The position numbers and the translations under genes were made by a program. Below the pieces are notes generated by a model, which searched no databases, had not been told where the DNA came from, and saw only the letters and a program-made list of their open reading frames with translations. Source: an uncultured Propionibacteriaceae bacterium (GTDB lineage Bacteria > Actinomycetota > Actinomycetes > Propionibacteriales > Propionibacteriaceae). Taken from it: 13,167 bases of DNA. Within the stretch, counting starts at the first letter, position 1. Each line of letters starts with the position of its first letter. Below, in pieces: positions 7,341-13,167 of the stretch. The stretch spans positions 1 to 13,167 of the forward strand of contig CAKZJI010000042.1 in the NCBI GenBank assembly GCA_936941515.1, in the 5' to 3' direction.

Positions 7341-10300
7341 GCCTGGTCCTTTGCGATCGAGGCGGACTGGTGAGTGGCGTACTCGGTGGCTGGGGAGGCC
7401 TCCTCGGAGAGGGAACCGGCGACCATGCCGAGCACCTTGACGAAGCCGGTAAGGAGCAGTTCCGCAGAGGTGGAGTCGACCTCCGCGCGATGGATGACGG
7501 CCGCGACCGGTGCCTGCGCGGACTCGGAGACGGCGACCACCAAGTCGACGTGGGAGAGCAGGTCCGAGGTTACCGCGCCGGCGGTGCAGTAGGCGATGGA
7601 CAGGGCCTGTCGAACACCCCGCGCCGGGCGGAGCCGGTCCAGATCGACGGCCTCGACGTTTACGAGGTCGTCTCGGCAGTCGGTGACGACTTCGGACAGG
7701 TCGTTCTTGTCCGTGAGTTCGACGGACAGGGGGAGCACTCGGTTGCCGTCGATGATGTTCACCGCAACTTGCCCGAGGTCGAGCATCTTGCCGAGCGTCA
7801 TGGCGACGACAGCGGGCATGAGCCCGGATCGCCCGTCGTGGTGCGGTCGCACGGCGTCGACCACGCTCGCGTCGAGAGCCACCTGGATGTGACCGGCCGG
7901 GTTCCGCCCGCTCGACAGCCAGTGTTCGGGCACCGGCAGGCTCATGGCCCCGTCGACCCGTTGGGCGTTGCGCTTCTCGATGTGACGGGCTAGGGCATTG
8001 ACCGTCGGATTGGAGAACAGGTCAGTCACGTCGATGGCGCCGGGGAAGGAGGAGTCGAGTTCCTCAAGCAGCAGCACGAGGCTGAAGGAGTTTCCGCCGA
8101 GGTCGAAGAAGCTGGTGTCCAGTCCGATGGTGACGTCACCGAGGACCTTCTTCCACCCCGCGACCAAGATATCAGTGACGCCGTCGGCGTCGCCGGCCTT
8201 CTCCTGAGGCGTCTCGGCCGGAGCGGCGACCAGGACGGCCTTGCGATCGGCCTTGCCACTGGCGGTCATCGGGATCGAGTCGATCCGCCGGAAGGTCGAG
8301 GGAACCATGTAGGCGGGAAGGCTCTGGGACAGGAACTCGTTGAGGTCGGCCGGGGTGGGCGCCGTCTGGGCGTCGCTGGTGTAGAAGCCGCGCAACACCT
8401 GGTTGCCGGCAGACACCTCGTCCACAGCCACCACGGCCCCGGTGACCTGCTCGTGGGAGCCCATGGCGGCCTCAATCTCCTCGAGTTCGATGCGGTATCC
8501 GCGCACCTTGACCTGGTTGTCGCTGCGGCCGAGGCAGCGGGCCTCACCGGAGTCCCACATGGCGTAGTCGCCAGTGCGGTAGATCCGCCCGTCACCGGCC
8601 GGGCTCGGCCGGAACACGGTCTCGTTCAGGTCGGGCCGGTTGAGGTAGCCCGGGGACACCCCCGCCCCACCGATCCACAGGTGGCCGGCGACCCCTTCGG
8701 GTACCAAGTGCCCACCGTCGTCGAGGATGTGGAAGGTCGTGTTGGCGATCGGCCGGCCGATCGTGACGTCGGGGGTGTCGGTCAGATCCTTGACACCGGA
8801 CCAGATGCAGGTCTCGGTCGGGCCGTACACGTTGAAGATCCGTAGGCCCTCGTGCTGCTGCAGCCGCTCGAGCAACTCCGCCGGGAAGGCCTCACCGCCG
8901 ACGATCAGAGTGTCCAGTCCCGCCATAGCACGCTCCGCCGCGGCCGGATCCGCGTACAGCAGCCGTAGGCGTGTGGGTGTGACCTGCAGGCAGTCGACGT
9001 CGCCTTCGCGCAGGAAGTCGGCCATTGCGGCGGGGGAACGCCCGTCCTCGGCGTCACCCATGACCAGGGTGCCGCCGACGGCCAGGATCATGACAGTCTC
9101 GAGCATGAAGATGTCGAAGGAGGGGCTGGTCAGCACCGCCGTGCGGGCATCGCCCCGCCACTGCAGAGCCTCCGGCATCCCCACCACGAAGTTGGCGAGC
9201 GAGTGGTTGGAGACGGCCACGCCCTTGGGGGCACCGGTCGAGCCGGAGGTGAAGATGACGTAGGCGAGGTCGTCGGGTCCCCCGGGGGCGATCCGCGGTT
9301 GGCCGGCCTCGGCGAGACGGTCCTCGTCCACAACGAAGGCCCGGTCGCCGAAGTCGTGGGTCTCGGCGAGTTCGGCGGTGGTGACCACCTTGACGGCCGC
9401 GGCGGCCTCCACGATAGTCGCGATGCGCTTGACCGGGTGGTTCACGTCCATCGGCAGCCAGGTGGCCCCGATGCGGTGCACAGCGAGCATGGCCACCACG
9501 AGATCGGGGCAGATCGGCAGCAGCAGGCCGACGACGTCGCCTCGGTCCACACCCTCGGCCTGCAGCAGGGCCGCCATGCTATCGATGCGTGCGGACAGCT
9601 CGGCGTAGGACAGGGTGCTTCCGTGCCGGGACACCGCCGGCCGGTCGGCGTGGGCCGCGAACGATCCGTTCAGTGCCTCCGCCAGATCCGGGATGGGCCG
9701 GACGGGTCCGGCTCCCCACTCCGCCAGAGCCGAAGTGGTCTCGACGTCCAGCGACGACAGCTCACCGAGGGACCGCTCGGGTTCCTCGACCGCGCGGGCG
9801 AGCAGGGTTCGGTACTGATCCATCAGGCCCGCCACACGGCGACGGGAGAACACGTCCGAGTAGGTCAGATCGGCGAACAGGCCGCCATCACGTTCGGTGA
9901 GCTCGAGGGTCATGGCAAGCATCGAGCCCTTCATGCCGAAGTCCTCACCGGTGGCGGTCAGGTCACCGAACGAGCGCACCCGCTCACGGGCGTTCGTGTA
10001 GATGAACATGACGTCAAACAGCGCGTTGTGGCCGTAGTCGCGGACCAGATCGAGCTCCTGGATGAGCTCGTCGTAGGAGTAGCGGGAGTGTTCGATCGCC
10101 GACAGGCTCGTGTCACGCACCTCCGCGGCGAGATCGAGCAGGCTCTTGTCCTCCGACGGCCTGATGCGCAGCGGAAGAGATTGGGCGAACATGCCGACGG
10201 TCCGTTCGAATCGACCGAGGATGCGCAGGTCGAGGGGGACTCCGACGCACACGTCGTCCGTGGCGGCGGTGCGACCCAACAGAGCCGCCCACACGGTGAG

Positions 10301-13135
10301 GTGCAGCACGAAGGGTGTGATGCGGTTGGCCCGCGCGAACCGGTCGGCTGCCTCATACAAGTCCTGGTCGAGACGGAAGTAGTAGTGGTGGCCGCTGAAG
10401 TCGTTGACTGCCGGGACCGGAGAGTCGGTGGGGAGCGGGAGGTCGGCAGGGACGTCCTGGAACTGGTCCAGCCACCAGCGGGAGTCGGCTTCGTACCCCG
10501 GAGTTCGAGGCAGATTCGCATGCATGGCCACGAACGAGGAGTAGTCGTCCGACACCGGCCGGGTCACCCGCCCATCGGTGAGGTACTCGGCGAGATCCTC
10601 GAGGATGATGTCCAGGGAATTCCCGTCGACGATGATGTGGTGGAACGAGGCGAGCAGGTGGTTCGTGCCGTCGGCGTCCACCACGATCGCGTAGCGCCAC
10701 AGCGGCGCCTGCGACAGGTCGAGTGGACCGGTCATGATGGCGGCGATCTGCTCGTCCGTCACCGAGGGGTCCACGATGCGGTCGAAATGGTGCGCCTCGG
10801 GCGTGACCTCGTGAGCCAGGGCGGTGAGGACCTCGCCGTTCTCGATGCGATACGAGGCACGCAGCCGGGGATGGCGCTCGGTGATGACGGCGAAGGCCTC
10901 TGCCACGGCCGACCGGTCCAGTGGCCCGTCGAAGGTCAGACCCACTGGCACCTGGTAGGCCTCGTTCCCGCCCCGCATGCGGGACAGCACGTAGATGCGT
11001 TTCTCGATCGCGCACACGGCGGAGGATGCGTAGGGCTCCAGCAGCCGAGTCGGCGAGAGCTCGATCTCGTCGCGCGGCCCGGTGGAACCGGCGCGGCGGA
11101 AGTCGAAACCCCCGGCCCGGATCACGTCGACGGCCACCCGGAACGCCTCGAGAATGCGGGTCTTGTGCTGCTGGGTGTGGACCAGCGAGAAGTAGCCGCA
11201 GCGCCGTTCCCAGACGAAGACACCCAGGTAGGCGAGGATCTTGAAGAAGAGGTTGGTCGTCAGCGTCATGGCCGTCACGTCACGTGGCGCGACGGTCTCG
11301 TACTTGTACATCGACGCGCAGTACGACAACCGGATCGGCACCTCCTGTGCGTCGAACCAATCGTTGGCGCGCTGCACGAAGTCCTTGGTGTAGGCGTTCA
11401 GCCGGGTGATCTCGGCCGCCCCGGACTCCTTCAGGTGGGTGAGCACCGCGTGACAGGCCGCCATGGTGAGCGGATGCTTGCAGAACGTGCCCGCGAAGAA
11501 CGTCGTCGCTGCGGCGGGACAAGAGTCGTCAGCGTCCGTGAACGCGCCGCCGTCGACGGCGTCGAGGTAGGTGCTCTTGCCGGCGACGATGCCAATGGGC
11601 AGGCCGCCACCCACGAGCTTCCCGTAGAGGGACATGTCGGACTCGACGCCGAAGAACTCCTGGGCTCCGCCGATCGCCAGCCGGAAACCGACGATCATCT
11701 CGTCGAAGATCAGGGCGATGCCCTTCTCGGTGCAGATCTGGCGAAGCTCCCGGAGGAACTCCTTGGGCTGCAGACCGGGGTTGCGCGACTGAACCGGCTC
11801 GACGAGGACGGCGGCGAGGTCGTCGCCCATGCGCCGGATCTCCTCAAGGGACTCTTGGCTGCCGTAGCTGAGCACGACCGTGTTGTCGACCATCGCCTGC
11901 GGGATGCCGATGGTCAGCGGGACGCTGCGCTCCCCGTCGGTCTCGGCCAGGACTCCGTCGGAACTGCCGTGGTAGGAGTCGGTGAACCGGACGATCTTGT
12001 CGCGGCCGCTGGCTGCCCTGGCCAGGCGGAGCGAGACCATGACGGCCTCGGTCCCGGTGTTGCAGAACGCGACTCGCTCCGCCCCTGTCATCTCGTGGAC
12101 GAGTTTGGCCGCCTTACCGGCGAGCTTGTTCTGCGGACCCAGCTCGTAACCAAAGTCGAGCTGGGCACGGACCGCGTCCATGACGAAGTCCGGCTGGTGC
12201 CCGAAGAAGTGGACGCCGTATCCGATGCCGGTGTCGATGTACTCGTTACCGTCGAGATCCCAGAACAGCCCACCGCGAGACCTGGAGGACACCACCGGGT
12301 AGGCGATCTCCTTCAGGCTCGGGTTGAAGTTCAGGGAGTTGATCCAGTCGGCCAACGACGAGCGGTGCTCGCGGGCGTACTCGGCAGACCGTCGGGTCTT
12401 GGCGGTGAAGAGGCGGACGAACTCCTCGACGAACTCCCGTTGCCGGTCGGTCATCGGGTCCTCGTCGAGCACGATGTTGTTGTTGTACGAGCCGACCTTC
12501 TTGGTGCGGCGACGCGGCTGCTCCGGCTGTTCTGCCGCGGGTGCGGCGGGGGGATGCACTGAGACCGCTCCGGTCTGCGGCTGGGCGGGTGCCGTCGGGA
12601 GGGCAGGGGCTCCGCCGAGGAGCCCGAGTTGCTGCTGCATCACCGCCAGCTGGGAACGGATGATTCCCTCGACACCCTCGGCCACGGGAGCGTTCACCGC
12701 GACGGGAACGAGTGCAGGCTGCGACGCGGCGGGGATGGTCGCCACGGCGGGCGAGGCGACAGGTCCCTCGGCCGTCCCGGACGGTGCCGCGGCATCCACG
12801 GACACGGACGGTTCCTCAGGGTGATCGGTCGTAAGGTCCTCGGGGTCGGCGAACTCAATGATGTGGTCCACAACGGCCCCCAGGGTATGCAGGGACTCGA
12901 AGAACACCTTGATGGGCAGGTCGAGCCCGTACTCACGGTCGATGCGCTTGCCGAGTTGCACGAGCATCAGGGAGTCGATGCCCAGGGAGAAGAGCTGGGT
13001 GCTGTCTTCGAGCTCGGCGGCAGGCACACCAGTGACCTGGGCGATGGACGTCCGGATGAATTCGGCGACACTTTCCCGGGCGGCCGTCTGAACGGCGGTG
13101 TCGGGAGCTGGGGCTGGTGTGGTGGGGGTCGGCAT
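7337..13135 (-). CDS. Hybrid synthetase: ACP - aminotransferase - C - A(Gly) - PCP - C-lobe
   Basis: A 1932-residue multidomain enzyme that should aminate an acyl chain held on a carrier and then couple it to an amino acid. ACP is at residues 17-93 (LGIDSLM, phosphopantetheine Ser55). An Ala/Pro-rich linker spans 94-214. The class III PLP aminotransferase is at about 215-675 (CNTGTEAVM, YHG 388-390, FDEM with Asp478, Schiff-base Lys506 in YGKLVGGGLPIG). The condensation domain is at about 703-1128 (HHIIVDG 832-838, catalytic His833). The adenylation domain is at about 1150-1640 (FTSGSTGAPKG, YGPTET, YRTGD, Lys1628 in TASGK). PCP is at about 1652-1720 (DLGGNSF, Ser1683). Residues 1733-1910 look like only the C-terminal half of another condensation domain. 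Pocket residues D1341, I1342, L1345, Q1384, I1411, G1413, V1436, I1444, W1445, K1628 closely match the known glycine code DILQLGLIWK. The ACP-AMT-C-A-PCP order is known from iturin-family synthetases, where the AMT makes a beta-amino acyl chain. Nothing in this protein loads the first ACP. The ATG is supported by a GGAGAGG site eight bases upstream. Confidence 0.93.
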   Translation of the reverse strand: MPTPTTPAPAPDTAVQTAARESVAEFIRTSIAQVTGVPAAELEDSTQLFSLGIDSLMLVQLGKRIDREYGLDLPIKVFFESLHTLGAVVDHIIEFADPEDLTTDHPEEPSVSVDAAAPSGTAEGPVASPAVATIPAASQPALVPVAVNAPVAEGVEGIIRSQLAVMQQQLGLLGGAPALPTAPAQPQTGAVSVHPPAAPAAEQPEQPRRRTKKVGSYNNNIVLDEDPMTDRQREFVEEFVRLFTAKTRRSAEYAREHRSSLADWINSLNFNPSLKEIAYPVVSSRSRGGLFWDLDGNEYIDTGIGYGVHFFGHQPDFVMDAVRAQLDFGYELGPQNKLAGKAAKLVHEMTGAERVAFCNTGTEAVMVSLRLARAASGRDKIVRFTDSYHGSSDGVLAETDGERSVPLTIGIPQAMVDNTVVLSYGSQESLEEIRRMGDDLAAVLVEPVQSRNPGLQPKEFLRELRQICTEKGIALIFDEMIVGFRLAIGGAQEFFGVESDMSLYGKLVGGGLPIGIVAGKSTYLDAVDGGAFTDADDSCPAAATTFFAGTFCKHPLTMAACHAVLTHLKESGAAEITRLNAYTKDFVQRANDWFDAQEVPIRLSYCASMYKYETVAPRDVTAMTLTTNLFFKILAYLGVFVWERRCGYFSLVHTQQHKTRILEAFRVAVDVIRAGGFDFRRAGSTGPRDEIELSPTRLLEPYASSAVCAIEKRIYVLSRMRGGNEAYQVPVGLTFDGPLDRSAVAEAFAVITERHPRLRASYRIENGEVLTALAHEVTPEAHHFDRIVDPSVTDEQIAAIMTGPLDLSQAPLWRYAIVVDADGTNHLLASFHHIIVDGNSLDIILEDLAEYLTDGRVTRPVSDDYSSFVAMHANLPRTPGYEADSRWWLDQFQDVPADLPLPTDSPVPAVNDFSGHHYYFRLDQDLYEAADRFARANRITPFVLHLTVWAALLGRTAATDDVCVGVPLDLRILGRFERTVGMFAQSLPLRIRPSEDKSLLDLAAEVRDTSLSAIEHSRYSYDELIQELDLVRDYGHNALFDVMFIYTNARERVRSFGDLTATGEDFGMKGSMLAMTLELTERDGGLFADLTYSDVFSRRRVAGLMDQYRTLLARAVEEPERSLGELSSLDVETTSALAEWGAGPVRPIPDLAEALNGSFAAHADRPAVSRHGSTLSYAELSARIDSMAALLQAEGVDRGDVVGLLLPICPDLVVAMLAVHRIGATWLPMDVNHPVKRIATIVEAAAAVKVVTTAELAETHDFGDRAFVVDEDRLAEAGQPRIAPGGPDDLAYVIFTSGSTGAPKGVAVSNHSLANFVVGMPEALQWRGDARTAVLTSPSFDIFMLETVMILAVGGTLVMGDAEDGRSPAAMADFLREGDVDCLQVTPTRLRLLYADPAAAERAMAGLDTLIVGGEAFPAELLERLQQHEGLRIFNVYGPTETCIWSGVKDLTDTPDVTIGRPIANTTFHILDDGGHLVPEGVAGHLWIGGAGVSPGYLNRPDLNETVFRPSPAGDGRIYRTGDYAMWDSGEARCLGRSDNQVKVRGYRIELEEIEAAMGSHEQVTGAVVAVDEVSAGNQVLRGFYTSDAQTAPTPADLNEFLSQSLPAYMVPSTFRRIDSIPMTASGKADRKAVLVAAPAETPQEKAGDADGVTDILVAGWKKVLGDVTIGLDTSFFDLGGNSFSLVLLLEELDSSFPGAIDVTDLFSNPTVNALARHIEKRNAQRVDGAMSLPVPEHWLSSGRNPAGHIQVALDASVVDAVRPHHDGRSGLMPAVVAMTLGKMLDLGQVAVNIIDGNRVLPLSVELTDKNDLSEVVTDCRDDLVNVEAVDLDRLRPARGVRQALSIAYCTAGAVTSDLLSHVDLVVAVSESAQAPVAAVIHRAEVDSTSAELLLTGFVKVLGMVAGSLSEEASPATEYATHQSASIAKDQA
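7347..7352 (-). promoter_or_regulatory. Ribosome binding site of the trans-AT gene, inside the end of the preceding gene
   Basis: On the minus strand AAAGGA is followed by six bases and then the ATG at 7340. It sits inside the last codons of the synthetase gene, whose TGA (7339-7337) overlaps the ATG as ATGA. This arrangement suggests coupled translation of the two proteins. Confidence 0.6.
7400..7939 (-). other. Orphan C-terminal lobe of a condensation-like domain at the end of the synthetase
   Basis: Residues 1733-1912 of the synthetase follow the glycine PCP. They read like the second half of a condensation domain: a helix of the 'MPAVVAMTLGKML' kind, then IDGNRVLPLSVELTD in the place of the VGxPVxxR...NTLPLRV strands, then a helix (NDLSEVVTDCRDDLV), and finally a strand-helix ending LLTGFVKVLGMVAGSL. 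The N-lobe with the HHxxxDG active site is missing, and there is no space for it after the PCP. The assignment is from pattern resemblance only; it may act as a docking or structural element toward the next PKS. Confidence 0.5.
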
Positions 13136-13143
13136 CTTGTGGT

Positions 13144-13150
13144 CCTCTCC
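13144..13150 (-). promoter_or_regulatory. Ribosome binding site of the ACP-AMT-C-A-PCP gene
   Basis: On the minus strand GGAGAGG lies eight bases before the ATG at 13135, which fixes that start. The remaining bases up to 13167 are too few to show a promoter or the end of an upstream gene. Confidence 0.7.
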
Positions 13151-13167
13151 GGTGCACTCCTGATACC

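Noticed and set aside
7830..7849. PHHDG at residues 1763-1767 as a possible condensation active site in the C-terminal tail
   Set aside because: The three residues between HH and DG in HHxxxDG are missing, and the alignment with C-lobes puts this stretch at a loop-helix in the second half of the fold, away from the N-lobe active site.
7400..7939. Reading the synthetase tail as an epimerisation or thioesterase domain
   Set aside because: An epimerase would need the N-lobe HHxxxDG as well, and no GxSxG of a thioesterase is present. Epimerisation would also be meaningless for glycine.
9203..12562. Very long open frame (over 1100 codons) on the plus strand opposite the synthetase gene
   Set aside because: It lies wholly antisense to the AMT-C-A region, its translation is Gly/Val/Asp/Arg-rich with no recognisable domain, and long antisense frames are expected in GC-rich coding DNA.
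7337..13135. Assigning the cluster to microcystin/nodularin type because of the AMT
   Set aside because: McyE-type proteins have KS-AT-MT before the AMT and a glutamate-activating A domain. Here there is no KS-AT-MT and the pocket code reads glycine.

Overview
The window is part of a biosynthetic gene cluster for a hybrid nonribosomal peptide-polyketide. Everything is coded on the minus strand and the genes are packed end to end. Base composition is very GC-rich (roughly two-thirds by eye), with strong G/C preference at third codon positions. Long open frames also appear on the opposite strand as by-products. This points to a high-GC actinomycete; I cannot name the genus.

In order of transcription (right to left): (1) 13135-7337, a 1932-residue protein with the order ACP - class III aminotransferase (AMT) - condensation (C) - adenylation (A) - PCP - orphan C-domain C-lobe. 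(2) 7340-6105, a 411-residue stand-alone malonyl transferase (AT) with an extra C-terminal segment. (3) 6105-1603, a 1500-residue PKS with KS - (AT-less linker) - DH - KR - carrier - short docking tail. (4) 1570 to beyond base 1, the first 523 residues of another PKS, a short docking-like N-terminus followed by a complete KS. Genes 1/2 and 2/3 overlap (ATGA and TGATG), and genes 3/4 are 32 bases apart with a strong ribosome binding site. This looks like one operon whose ends lie outside the window.

The logic resembles the start of the iturin/mycosubtilin lipopeptide synthetases: a separate malonyl transferase beside an ACP-AMT-C-A-PCP segment that installs a beta-amino group on an acyl chain and then adds an amino acid. 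Two things differ. The A-domain pocket residues read DILQIGVIWK, very close to the classical glycine code, and the line then continues into AT-less (trans-AT) PKS modules rather than more NRPS modules. A chemical reading, by inference, is: acyl chain loaded on the N-terminal ACP, beta-keto converted to beta-amine by the AMT, amide bond to glycine, then one malonyl extension with keto reduction and dehydration to give a 4-amino-2-butenoyl (vinylogous glycine) unit, then hand-over to the next KS.

I recognise no known product. The points most worth a second look are the orphan C-lobe after the glycine PCP, the N-terminal ACP with no KS or ligase in front of it, the altered GFGGTN loop of the last KS, the changed second DH motif, and the combination of beta-aminotransferase chemistry with trans-AT logic in a high-GC host. 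There is no non-coding stretch longer than 32 bases, and I see no RNA gene, mobile element, CRISPR array or terminator.
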